Shown here: positions 1-13,214 of the stretch, one piece after another | Layout: the number at the start of each line of letters is the position of its first letter | Numbering within the stretch: the first letter of the stretch is position 1 | Origin: Phytohabitans sp036906915 | GTDB lineage: Bacteria; Actinomycetota; Actinomycetes; Mycobacteriales; Micromonosporaceae | Assembly: GCF_036906915.1 (NCBI RefSeq) | Contig: NZ_JBAKHX010000020.1 | Span: 42,578 to 106,577, forward strand | Direction of reading: 5' to 3' | Length of the DNA stretch: 64,000 bases | Notes under the pieces: generated by a model | What the model was told of the DNA's origin: nothing | Seen by the model: only the letters and a program-made list of their open reading frames with translations | Databases searched by the model: none | Made by a program: the position numbers and the translations under genes

Positions 1-966
1 GCGCGGGCGCTCGGGGTACCACTGGTGTTTGGTCTGGATCTGGATGCCCCCGACGGCGCGCTGGCCATCGTGGATGGTGCGTCCCTGATCGTCGGGCCGA
101 GCGACGGTGAGCGGGATGCCGCGCTGGCGGCGATGCGGGCGGCGGGCGAGCGGCGAGCGGCGCTCGCGGTCGAGCGCGAGCTGCCGGCGGCCACACGCGA
201 CGGGCGGGCCATCACGTTGCTGGCCAACGTCTCCACGCCGGACGAGGCCGCGGCGGCGGTGGCCGCGGGTGCGGCGGGCGCCGGGCTGGTCCGCACCGAG
301 CTGCCATTCCTTGCCGCGACGGCATGGCCCACCGAAGCCGACCACGTGGCGGCCCTGAGACCGGTGCTCGCTCCCCTGGCTGGGCGGGTGGCGACGGTGC
401 GGACGCTGGACTTCGGCGGCGACAAGCTCCCGCCGTTCCTCGATGGACAATCGTTGCGAGGTGTCGCGCTGTCGTTGTCGGCACCCGACGCGCTAGCGGC
501 CCAACTACGCGCGATCCGGCTGGCCGGCGCCGACACATCGCTGCGCGTCATGCTGCCGCTGGTGGAGTCCGCGGAGCAGGTGCGCGGCTGCCGGGAGCTG
601 CTCGCCTCACCCTCCGTGCCGCTCGGCGCGATGATCGAGCTGCCGTCGGCCATCGACGCGATCGAGGCCATCGCGGAGGCAGCCGATTTCTTGTCCATCG
701 GCAGCAACGACCTCAGCGCGAGCCTGCTCGGCCTCGACCGCCGCGACCCGCGGCTCACCCCCGCCAGCGCCGCCGAACCCGCTGTGCTGCAAGCGATCGC
801 CGCCGTCGTCGCGGCGGGCGGACGGCACGGCAAGCCGGTATCGGTGTGCGGCGACGCGGCAGCCGACCCATCCGTCGCGCCGCTGCTGATCGGGCTCGGC
901 TGCACAGTGCTTTCCGTCGCGCCGTCCGCTCTCGACGAGGTGCGTGCGCTCATCCGGATGCTTTGA
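1..966 (+). CDS. PEP-utilising EI-like protein (PTS enzyme I family), 5' end outside the window
   Basis: The open frame runs from the first base of the window, so the N-terminal HPr-binding and phospho-histidine parts are missing; a GTG at 25 is internal. What remains is the end of the swivelling domain followed by a PEP-binding TIM barrel. Visible landmarks are GLVRTELPFL, RTLDFGGDKLPPFL (matching RTLDxGGDK of enzyme I), MLPLVES, IELPSA, IGSNDLSASLLGLDR and VCGDAAAD, whose Cys corresponds to the catalytic acid of enzyme I. In the PTS this family moves phosphate from PEP to HPr. The NPxLGxRGIR stretch of classical EI is degenerate here (QSLRGVALSL), so this may be a DhaM-type or stand-alone PEP-dependent phosphotransferase rather than the main PTS enzyme. 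Family assignment is firm; exact role is not. Confidence 0.85.
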   Translation, partial: ARALGVPLVFGLDLDAPDGALAIVDGASLIVGPSDGERDAALAAMRAAGERRAALAVERELPAATRDGRAITLLANVSTPDEAAAAVAAGAAGAGLVRTELPFLAATAWPTEADHVAALRPVLAPLAGRVATVRTLDFGGDKLPPFLDGQSLRGVALSLSAPDALAAQLRAIRLAGADTSLRVMLPLVESAEQVRGCRELLASPSVPLGAMIELPSAIDAIEAIAEAADFLSIGSNDLSASLLGLDRRDPRLTPASAAEPAVLQAIAAVVAAGGRHGKPVSVCGDAAADPSVAPLLIGLGCTVLSVAPSALDEVRALIRML

Positions 967-1117
967 CGCAACCGGACCTGGTTCGGTCGCCCCTGCCGCG
1001 GCCTCGCACGCCCGGCGTGCGGCGGCGGCCAGCTCGTCGATCCATCCACCGTCTACATCGGACACGGCGGTCGGCCGGGTGCCGTCCGGCTCCCGACAAG
1101 TAGCTATACGAAGGCGA

Positions 1118-1459
1118 TCAAGACACGACCATGGCGGCGTGAAGGTCGGCTTCGATGCGGTCGACGGCCTGCTCGGCGGTGAGGTGGGACGGGGACACGA
1201 CCACGTCGTCCAGCACCGGCACGAAGCCCGCCTCGGCGTACCCGTCGGCCATGTGGCACATGAGGCGGCGGCGCAGCAGTAGTTGGGCGTTGGCCTCGTC
1301 GGCAGGTGATCCACCGGGCGGGACGTATCCGTTCACGATGAACCGCTCCCCCACGAGGTCGCCCTCGATATGCGCCGAGCGCGGGTATCGCGCGGCCAGC
1401 AGCCGAGCGACGGTGGTCTTGCCTGCGCCGGGCAGGCCAGAGATCAGGATCGCGTGCAC
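1118..1459 (-). CDS. Short P-loop (AAA_33/kinase-like) protein, possibly C-terminally truncated
   Basis: From a GTG at 1459 the protein begins VHAILISGLPGAGKTTVARLL, a clean Walker A at residues 7-14 directly after the first beta strand, which supports this start over longer frames. It continues with an acidic IEGDLVGERF segment and a VPVLDDVVVSP strand resembling the second half of small nucleoside- or antibiotic-kinase folds. At 113 residues it is clearly shorter than the usual 160-190 of such kinases, and no lid or arginine-rich C-terminal region is visible. It may be a truncated or decaying gene. The substrate cannot be told. It stands alone on the minus strand between the EI-like gene and gltD. 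Confidence 0.55.
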   Translation of the reverse strand: MHAILISGLPGAGKTTVARLLAARYPRSAHIEGDLVGERFIVNGYVPPGGSPADEANAQLLLRRRLMCHMADGYAEAGFVPVLDDVVVSPSHLTAEQAVDRIEADLHAAMVVS

Positions 1460-1727
1460 GCTGCGACGGTAGCGGGTTCGTCGCGAAGGTCTCCACGCCG
1501 TGCCATCCGGCGAGCGCCGCGCAGCCGCCCGAGCGCGGCGTCGGTCGACGCCGTACCCGCGGCGTCCGTCGCGCGTCGCGCGGACACCGTGCGGGGTGTG
1601 CGGCGCGACGACCATCCCCGACCAGGACCGCGCGGTGGGCGATCGCCCGCAATCATGACGGCGGCGTCGGCGATCGCGCCCGGCGCACAGCGCGGCAGGG
1701 TTGCGCGAACGCCGAGCTCGCGGCACC

Positions 1728-1803
1728 GATCAAGGAGATTTCCATCGATCAAGGGCAAACGCACGTGGATCGGAGATCAAAGCACGTGCATTTGCCCTTG
1801 ATC
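1728..1803 (+). repeat. 76-bp intergenic palindromic element, copy 1
   Basis: This element has a 19-base leader starting GATCAAGG (1728-1746), a 21-base left arm (1747-1767), a 15-base loop (1768-1782) and a 21-base right arm (1783-1803). The arms match at 20 of 21 positions. The same 76-base architecture occurs at 38025-38100 (inverted) and 63753-63828. All three copies are intergenic. Confidence 0.9.
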
Positions 1804-1820
1804 GGCGGACAAGGGCCGGG

Positions 1821-1843
1821 CGGTCGCCGGCGGGCGGCGACCG
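1821..1843 (-). terminator. Hairpin downstream of gltD
   Basis: CGGTCGCC (1821-1828) pairs with GGCGACCG (1836-1843) across a 7-base loop, 21 bases beyond the gltD stop on the minus strand. There is no U-tract, which is common for actinomycete terminators, so termination is inferred from position and stem strength only. Confidence 0.5.
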
Positions 1844-1864
1844 AAGGGCGCGGGCGGGCGCGGG

Positions 1865-3371
1865 TTAGCGGGCTGCGGTCAAGGGTTGGGTGGATGGGGT
1901 TACGGGAGAGGGGAGGTCGCCGGCGCCGCCCACGTAGCGGTGGATCGCGGCTGCCGCCGCGCGGCCCTCGGCGATCGCCCACACGATCAGCGAGGCGCCG
2001 CGGTGCATGTCGCCGGCCACGAAGACGCCGTCGACGTCGGTCTGCCAGTCGGGGCGGGCGTCTACGGCGCCGCGCTTGTTGCGGGCGACGCCGAGCTGGT
2101 CGAGCAGCGGCTGCTCCTCGGTGCCGTCGAAGCCGATCGCCAGCAGCACCAGGTCAGCCGGGAGCTCGCGGTCGGAGCCGGGCACGTAGGTCATGATGCG
2201 CTGGCCGTCGCGCTTTTCGACCTGTACCTCCGAGATGCGCACCGCGCGCACCTGGCCGGTGCCGTCGTCGACGAACTCGCGCACGGCGACGGCGAACACG
2301 CGAGAACCGCCCTCTTCGTGGGCGGGGTAGTTGCGCAGGATCCACGGCCAGACGGGCCAGGGGTCGCGCTCCTCGTCCCGCGAGGAGGGTGGCTCGGGGT
2401 AGATGTCGAGCTGGTTGATGCCGGCCGCGCCCTGCCGGTGGGCGACGCCGAGGCAGTCGGCCGCGGTGTCGCCACCACCGATGATCACCACGTGCTTCCC
2501 CGCGGCGTCGATCGGCACACGAGGCAGAGGACCCGCGGCTGAATCATTGCCGGCAGCCGCTGTCGCGGCAGCGAAGCGGTTGGCGGGTACCAAGTGATCC
2601 ATCGCGAGGTGGACGCCGCGCAACTGGCGGCCGGGCGTCTCGGGGGTGTCGCGCCCGGCCAGGGCGCCGCAGGCGAGCAGCACCGCGTCGTGCCCTTCGC
2701 GGAGCGAGGCGGCGGTGACGTCGACGCCCACGTTGACCGACGTGCGGAACTGGACGCCCTCGGCCGCCATCTGCTCAAGCCGCCGGTCGATGTGCTGCTT
2801 CTCCAGCTTGAAGTCGGGGATGCCGTACCGCATGAGGCCGCCGATGGCGTCGTCGCGCTCGTACACGGTGACCTCGTGACCGGCGCGGGCGAGCTGCTGC
2901 GCCGCGGCGAGCCCGGCGGGCCCGGAGCCCACGACGGCGATCCGCTTGCCCGACGGCGGCGGCACCGCCTGCGGGGTGACGAAGCCGTAGTCGAAGGCCC
3001 GGTTGATGATCTCGACCTCGACCTGCTTGATCGTGACCGCTTCGCCGCCCGCGATGCCGAGCACGCAAGCGGCCTCGCACGGCGCCGGGCACAGCCGCCC
3101 GGTGAACTCCGGGAAGTTGTTGGTGGCGTGCAGCGCCTCGATGGCGGCGGCCCAGCTGCCGGTGCGGACCAGGTCGTTCCAGTCCGGGATGCGGTTGCCG
3201 AGGGGGCAGCCGTCGTGGCAGAACGGGATGCCGCAGTCCATGCAGCGGGTGGCCTGCTCGCGGATCAGCGCGTCGCCGGCGACCGGGTAGACCTCGCGCC
3301 AGTCCTGGATGCGCACGGGGACCGGCCGCCGGCTCGGCAGCTGGCGGCCGTAGCGAAGGAACCCCTGAGGA

Positions 3372-3379
<8 letters not shown>
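1865..3379 (-). CDS. gltD: Glutamate synthase (NADPH) small subunit
   Basis: This subunit feeds electrons from NADPH through FAD and Fe-S centres to GltB for making glutamate from glutamine and 2-oxoglutarate. The N-terminal ferredoxin-like domain carries CMDCGIPFC, GCPLGN and CPAPCEAAC cysteine groups (residues about 45-110). The FAD fold follows with VVGSGPAGLAAAQQLARAG near residue 150, and the NADPH fold with VIIGGGDTAADC near 300. The C-terminal VFVAGDMHRGASLIVWAI motif binds FAD. The length (504 residues) is close to the family norm of about 480, with a small proline-rich tail. It overlaps the end of gltB by 8 bases, so the two are probably translated from one mRNA. Confidence 0.97.
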
Positions 3380-7967
<4,588 letters not shown>

Positions 7968-8082
7968 CGGGCCTCCTGTCGTCGCTCGCGCTGAATCAAA
8001 GATCGGGACGACGTCGGCCCTGCTGAGTCCTTTGAGTCTACGTTAGGGGTTGCCGAACTCCACCAGCGGAGATTGATCACAC

Positions 8083-8910
8083 GTGACTGAGCTGTTTGAC
8101 CGTTTGGAACGCTTCTACGACGCCGTACCCCGTGACGGGGCCCACACCGAAGACTTCGGCGGGCTGGTGCTCTTCGTACGCGACGGCGCGGGTTGGCCGT
8201 ACTACGCGCGGCCCCGACTGGGTGCTACGGAACCGCCGTCCGCAGCCGATGTTATCGCGGTTCGAGCCCGACAGCGCGAGGTCGGAGCACCAGAAGCATT
8301 CGAGTGGGTCCATGAAACGAGCCCAGATCTCCTCGCCGTGGCCCGGTCGGCCGGACTGCGCGTGCTCGAGGCGCCACTGCTCGTGCTGGACCGGGAGGCG
8401 CTGGTCACACCGCCACCGGACCTAGTAACGATCATCGATGCCGAGGCGCCGTCGTTCGCCGCGCACCTCGCGGCGCGGCGGGCCGTGGCGGCGGTCGGGT
8501 TCAGCACGCCGGGCACCGCCGCCGGCAGCGCCGGTCCCACGGAACGGGACATCGCGACGGTGCCGCTCGCGGAGGACGAGGTCGAGAGCGAGCGGCAGGC
8601 GGCGCTCGCGGGCCGGCGGGCGTCCGCGCTCGTGCCATCTCCCGATGGCGTACTGGCCAGCGGCATGTACCAGCGGGTCGACGACGTGGCCGAGATCGTC
8701 GGTGTGGCCACCCTCCCGTCGGCCCGCCGCCGCGGCCTGGCCGCTGCCGTGACAACCGCCCTGGCCAGTCACGCCCTCAGTAAGGGCACCGACCTGGTCT
8801 TCCTGAGCGCGGGCAGCGACGACATCGCGAGGGTCTACACGCGGGTCGGTTTCCGCCGCGTGGGCACGGCCTGCATAGCCGAGCCGGAGTCGATCCCTCC
8901 CCTGGGGTGA
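8083..8910 (+). CDS. GNAT-family N-acetyltransferase
   Basis: The 275-residue protein has its acetyl-CoA binding region in the last third: a beta strand AEIVGVATLPSARRRGLAAAVTTALASHAL (about residues 203-232), in which RRRGLA matches the Q/RxxGxG/A pyrophosphate loop, followed by VYTRVGFRRVGTA near the end. The N-terminal half is less conserved and probably forms a substrate domain, as in two-domain GNAT proteins. The GTG start at 8083 has a GGAG about ten bases upstream. The substrate is unknown. Its stop at 8908-8910 abuts the stop of the SARP gene on the other strand. Confidence 0.8.
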   Translation: MTELFDRLERFYDAVPRDGAHTEDFGGLVLFVRDGAGWPYYARPRLGATEPPSAADVIAVRARQREVGAPEAFEWVHETSPDLLAVARSAGLRVLEAPLLVLDREALVTPPPDLVTIIDAEAPSFAAHLAARRAVAAVGFSTPGTAAGSAGPTERDIATVPLAEDEVESERQAALAGRRASALVPSPDGVLASGMYQRVDDVAEIVGVATLPSARRRGLAAAVTTALASHALSKGTDLVFLSAGSDDIARVYTRVGFRRVGTACIAEPESIPPLG

Positions 8911-11904
8911 CTACGGTGCGGCGACGAGGGGGCGGGGCCTGAACGCCTCGTCCAGGTCCAGCGTGCGCGCTTCGGCGTAGATGGGCTCGAAGAGGGGGCC
9001 CAGCGCGGCGCGGACGCCCGCAGTCGTCACCGCCAGGTCGGCTCTCTCGCACACGGGGACCGGAGCGCCGATCTCCGCCCGGATGCGGGCCGCCGCGCCC
9101 AGCAGGCGGGCCGCCCGGCGCGGGTCACCGGAGCGGTGCACCTCGGCGAGGGCCTCCAGCACGCTCGCGGTGCGCCACCGGTCGCCCACCTCGCGGTGCG
9201 TCGCGAGGCTCAGCGCCAGGTGCGCCTCCGCGCGGTCGATCCGGCCGGTGCGCAGCTCCACCAGGCCGCGCAGGTTGTGCGCCCAGCCGACGCCCTCCGG
9301 GAACCCCAGCGCCGCGTACCGCTCCAGGGCCGCGTCGAGCAGCGAGCCGGCCCGGTCGATGTCGCCCCGGTACAGGGCGACGGCGCCCAGGTTCATCAGG
9401 GCGGTCGCCGCCTGCTCCGGGTCGTCCAGCCGCTCGAACCAGCGCCGGCACGCCCGCAGCCGCGACTCGGCCCGCGCGAGGTCGCCGGCCAGCCACGCGG
9501 TGAACCCCCGCAGCAGCACCGCGCGCGCCTCGCCCAGCTCGTCGCCGCACTCGACGTAGGTGGCGGTCGCCTCGTCGAGATGGGCGGCGGAGATCGCGTA
9601 CTGGGCGCGCTCGCGGGCCACCGAACCGAGCGTCATCACCACGCGGGCCTCGGCGCGCCGGTCGCCGGTGGCCCGGTACGCCGACCGGGCCGCCTCGGCG
9701 TAGTCGGCGGCCGTGGCGTAGTCGCACAGCAGCATGGCGAGCATCGCCGCGTCGGCACCGGCGGCCGCCCGCAGCGGAGCCGGCGCGTCCGGGTGCCGCA
9801 CCAGGGCCGCCGACAGCCAGCCCAGCGCCTCCCGATAGTGGCCGCCGATCCGGCACGCCATCGCCAGCGCCGTCGAGAGCCGCAGGTCGCCGTACGGCAC
9901 GGCCGCCGCCCCGGACTCGGCCAACCAAGCCATCGCCGCCCGCAGGTTGGCCGCGTCGGCGCGCAGCCGGGCCAGCCCGATCTCCTGCCCGGAGCCGCGC
10001 AACTGGACGTCGGCCGACTCCGCCACCGCCAGATAGTGGGCGGCGTGCGCGCGCCGCGCCGCGAGTTCGCCGCCCTCGCGGGCAAGCCGGTCGAGAGCGT
10101 GCCGGCGAATCGGCACGAGCATCCGGTACCGGTCACCGGTGCGCTCCACGAGCGACGCTCCGACGAGCGTGGCGAGCGCCTCCGCGCCGGGCGCCCCGGA
10201 CGACATCGCCTGGCGAGCGGCCTCGGCGGCGGTGGCGTCGAAGCCGGCGAACACGGCGAGCCGGTCGAAGTACGCCTGCGTGGCGGGGTCGAGCTGGCGA
10301 AGGCTGGACTCCACGGTGGCGGCGACGGTGCGGTGCCGGTCGGGCACGGTCGGGTCTGGGCTCTGCAGCAGCCGCAGGTCGGTGCGGAGCCGGGCGACGA
10401 TCTCGGGCACGCTGAGTAGCGGGGTGCGGGCGGCGGCCAGCTCGATGGCCAGCGGCAGCCCGTCGAGCTCGGCGCACAGCTGCGCCACCGCACCGGCACT
10501 GCCCTCCGCCACCGGGCGGCCCGCGCGGGCCTGCGCGCGCTCCAGGAAGAGGCGGGTCGCGGCCTCGGGCGGCAGCGGCGGCACCGGCACCGCCAGCTCG
10601 TCAGGTATCCGCAGCGCGGCGCGGCTGGTCGCCAGGATCCGCAGCCGCGGGCACCTGCGCAGCAGGCGGGCGGCCAGCTCGGTGCAGCCGGCGAGGAGGT
10701 GCTCGCAGTTGTCGATCACCAGCAGGAGGTCCTGGTTGCCGATCTCGTCGACGATGGCGTCGACCGCGTCGCGGCTCGACTCTTCCCGCAGGCCCAACGC
10801 CTCGGCGACCGCCCCTGCCACACGTACCGGAGACTCCACGGAGCTCAGCTCGACGAACCAGGGCACTGGCCCGCGGACCTGGCGCGCCGCGGCGATGGCG
10901 AGCCGGGTCTTGCCGGCGCCACCCGGACCGACCAGCGTGACCAGCCGGCGGTCGCGCAGCCAGCCGGCGATCGCGTCGAGCAGGGCGTCGCGCCCCAGCA
11001 GACTCGTCAGCGGTACTGGCAATGTCGCGCCGTGTGCGCTGCGGACCGGGCCCCGCATGGCCGGCCGCGGCACCTGGTCGGCCTCGGCGAGATCGCCCCG
11101 CTCGGCGGCCGCGGCCAGGGCGCGCAGCCGCTCGCCCGGCTCGACGCCGAGCTGGTCGCGGAAGGTCTGGCAGGCCCGCTCGTACACCGCGACCGCCTCG
11201 TGACGGCGTCCACTGAGGAACGTGGCGATGAGCAGCAGCTCCCAGCGGCGCTCGCGCAGCGGGTGGGCGGCGACCGCCTCTTGCAGCGCGGGAATCGCGG
11301 CGGCAGCCTCCGCGGCGGCCGCGATGGCAGCCGTCACCGCCTCGCGGTCGGCCACCGGGGCACCGCTCGCCCGCACGGCCGCACGGGCCAGGCGCAGCGC
11401 GCACTCCCACCGGTCTTCCAGCGCGACCGTGCGGCTCTCGCGCAGCCGGCGCACCTCGGCGTCGGCCCAGCCCGACATCCGCGCCTCGGCCAGCGGCTCC
11501 GGGCCGCGCCACAGCACCAGCGCCCGGTCGTAGAAGCGCACCGCGCCCGGCAGGTCACCGCCGCGTCTGCACGCCTGCGCCCGGCGCACCGCGCTCTGGA
11601 ACCGCCGCACGTCGACCTGCCGCGTCACCAGCCGGTATCCCGCTGGGTGCACCTCCAGCGAGCCCCGCAGGCCGCAGCGGGCGAGGGCGCCGGAGAGGGC
11701 GGCTGCGTCGCGGTCGAGCGTGGCCGGCTCGCGACCCGCCTCGCGCAGCAGCGCCCGGCTGACGGTCTCACCGGCGCGAAGGGCGAGCACGCACAACAGG
11801 TCTCGCGGACCCCCGGCCAACGCGGTGGTGCCGTCCGGGCCCGCGAGCTCCACCGGGCCGAGCAAGCGGATGTGCCCCTCGACTCCACGCCGCCCGTTCG
11901 TCAT
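8911..11904 (-). CDS. SARP-type regulator with STAND ATPase and TPR domains (AfsR/DnrI family)
   Basis: The protein has 997 residues. It begins with an OmpR-like winged helix (IRLLGPVELAGPDGTTALAGGPRDLLCVLALRAG, residues 12-45). A bacterial transcriptional activation domain follows (DVRRFQSAVRRAQACRRGGDLPGAVRFYDRALVLWRG; later VAVYERACQTFRDQLGVEPGERL). The NB-ARC-type ATPase has GPGGAGKTRLAIA as Walker A and LLLVIDNCEHLL as Walker B. The C-terminal part is TPR-like. This is the AfsR architecture, usually a DNA-binding activator of secondary-metabolite genes driven by ATP. It lies 83 bases behind an FAD monooxygenase gene on the same strand, but no polyketide or peptide synthetase gene is nearby, so its targets are unknown. 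Confidence 0.92.
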   Translation of the reverse strand: MTNGRRGVEGHIRLLGPVELAGPDGTTALAGGPRDLLCVLALRAGETVSRALLREAGREPATLDRDAAALSGALARCGLRGSLEVHPAGYRLVTRQVDVRRFQSAVRRAQACRRGGDLPGAVRFYDRALVLWRGPEPLAEARMSGWADAEVRRLRESRTVALEDRWECALRLARAAVRASGAPVADREAVTAAIAAAAEAAAAIPALQEAVAAHPLRERRWELLLIATFLSGRRHEAVAVYERACQTFRDQLGVEPGERLRALAAAAERGDLAEADQVPRPAMRGPVRSAHGATLPVPLTSLLGRDALLDAIAGWLRDRRLVTLVGPGGAGKTRLAIAAARQVRGPVPWFVELSSVESPVRVAGAVAEALGLREESSRDAVDAIVDEIGNQDLLLVIDNCEHLLAGCTELAARLLRRCPRLRILATSRAALRIPDELAVPVPPLPPEAATRLFLERAQARAGRPVAEGSAGAVAQLCAELDGLPLAIELAAARTPLLSVPEIVARLRTDLRLLQSPDPTVPDRHRTVAATVESSLRQLDPATQAYFDRLAVFAGFDATAAEAARQAMSSGAPGAEALATLVGASLVERTGDRYRMLVPIRRHALDRLAREGGELAARRAHAAHYLAVAESADVQLRGSGQEIGLARLRADAANLRAAMAWLAESGAAAVPYGDLRLSTALAMACRIGGHYREALGWLSAALVRHPDAPAPLRAAAGADAAMLAMLLCDYATAADYAEAARSAYRATGDRRAEARVVMTLGSVARERAQYAISAAHLDEATATYVECGDELGEARAVLLRGFTAWLAGDLARAESRLRACRRWFERLDDPEQAATALMNLGAVALYRGDIDRAGSLLDAALERYAALGFPEGVGWAHNLRGLVELRTGRIDRAEAHLALSLATHREVGDRWRTASVLEALAEVHRSGDPRRAARLLGAAARIRAEIGAPVPVCERADLAVTTAGVRAALGPLFEPIYAEARTLDLDEAFRPRPLVAAP

Positions 11905-11987
11905 CCCGCGTAGTGTGCACCTTGCGGAGCGCGACGGTCAGCCGGCCGTTCGGCTCGTTCGGGCTGTCCCTTTCCCGTGGTGTCGGG

Positions 11988-13184
11988 TCAGGCGGGGGGT
12001 TTCCAGGCGGCGGCCGCCGTCGCGGCGCTGCTCATCAGGCGAGGGCTGATCGTGCCGAGCGCGGCGTCGCGGGCTCGCAGCGCCAGGCGCCCACGCGTCT
12101 GGAGCACCGCCGACATGCGGCGGGTCTGGCGCACGACCGTCACCGCGCGCGGCCGGCGCAGCCGCGAGTAGGCCTCGACGGCCGCCTGCGCCTGCTGGCC
12201 CGGCACGACCTCGCGCAGGACCGAACTGAGCGTCGCCGCGTCCTCGAGGGCGAGGCACGCGCCCTGGCCGAGGTGGTGCGGCATGGCGTGCGCGGCGTCG
12301 CCGAGCAGCACGAACCCGCCCGTACCTGCTGGGAACCCGTAGCCCCGGGGCAGCGGGCGCAGCTCGCGCACCTCCTGCTGCACCAGGTCGTCGGGCTCGG
12401 TGGCGGCGAGCAGGTCGCCGATGGGCGCGTGCCAACTGGAGAACCACCGCCGCAGCAGCGCGAGCTGGGTTGCGGGCGGCTCGGGGCGGGGCGCGCCGGC
12501 CGCCGTGGCGACCCAGTAGATGCCGCCGCGCGTGGAAGCGCCCGCCGAGCCGCGCTCGCCCAGCGACGCGGCCACGAACCGGTATCCGGCACCGAGGGTC
12601 TCGCCGCGCACGGGCACGTCGCCGGGCAGGCTGGGCGCCCGGTACCACGGGATCACGGCCCGCCACGCCGCGCAGCCGGAGCTGACGACGGTGGACTCGG
12701 GCGCGAGCCGCTGCCGGACGGCGCTGTCGATGCCGTCGGCGGCCACCACGACGTCAGCCTCGAACGTGGTGCGCCCGTCGCCTACCGCCGGCCGGTCACC
12801 CGGGTTGGCGCGTACCGAGCGCACGGTGACACCGGTGCGGATCTCCACCCGGTCGCCGAGGCCCGCCACCAACGCGTCCTGCAGGTCGTCGCTGTGCACC
12901 ACGACCGGCAGCCGGGTGCCGCCGACCCGGGGCTGCACGAGCCACTGGCCGTCCGGACGGCGTATCCCCGTGTCGGGCAGCGGCGTCGCGATCGCGGCCA
13001 GCCCGTCAGCGATGCCGAGCGATTCCAAAGCCCGTACCGCGTTGGGCCACAGGATCAGCGCGGTGCGGCCGGGGCGGACCCGGTCGTCGCGCTCCAGGAG
13101 CGTTACCTGCCAACCGGACCGGGCCAGCCCGCCCGCGGCCGCGAGGCCACCGATCCCGGCACCCACGACGACTGCGGTACGCAT
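11988..13184 (-). CDS. FAD-dependent monooxygenase (PHBH-type hydroxylase)
   Basis: The three flavoprotein hydroxylase motifs are all present: VVVGAGIGGLAAAGGLARSGW at the N-terminus (dinucleotide fold, GxGxxG), VVVAADGIDSAVR near residue 145 (DG motif), and FVLLGDAAHAMPHHLGQGACLALEDA near 290 (GD motif). The 398-residue length is typical for single-component class A hydroxylases acting on aromatic or polyketide substrates with NAD(P)H and O2. Its neighbour on the same strand is the SARP regulator. Co-transcription is possible but not shown, and the substrate is not predictable. Confidence 0.9.
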   Translation of the reverse strand: MRTAVVVGAGIGGLAAAGGLARSGWQVTLLERDDRVRPGRTALILWPNAVRALESLGIADGLAAIATPLPDTGIRRPDGQWLVQPRVGGTRLPVVVHSDDLQDALVAGLGDRVEIRTGVTVRSVRANPGDRPAVGDGRTTFEADVVVAADGIDSAVRQRLAPESTVVSSGCAAWRAVIPWYRAPSLPGDVPVRGETLGAGYRFVAASLGERGSAGASTRGGIYWVATAAGAPRPEPPATQLALLRRWFSSWHAPIGDLLAATEPDDLVQQEVRELRPLPRGYGFPAGTGGFVLLGDAAHAMPHHLGQGACLALEDAATLSSVLREVVPGQQAQAAVEAYSRLRRPRAVTVVRQTRRMSAVLQTRGRLALRARDAALGTISPRLMSSAATAAAAWKPPA

Positions 13185-13214
13185 GGGCTGCGCCCCCTTG
13201 CTCGGTTTGGTCTC

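Larger units (their letters stand above)
1460..1864. other. Gene-free interval between the kinase-like gene and gltD
   Basis: No convincing coding region is seen in these 405 bases. Frames here are open only because of high GC. The interval holds palindromic element copy 1 (1728-1803) and a GC-rich hairpin (1821-1843) just past the gltD stop. Confidence 0.6.

Noticed and set aside
8911..13184. Secondary-metabolite cluster around the SARP regulator and FAD monooxygenase
   Set aside because: No polyketide synthase, peptide synthetase, terpene or other core gene is nearby; flanking genes are housekeeping.
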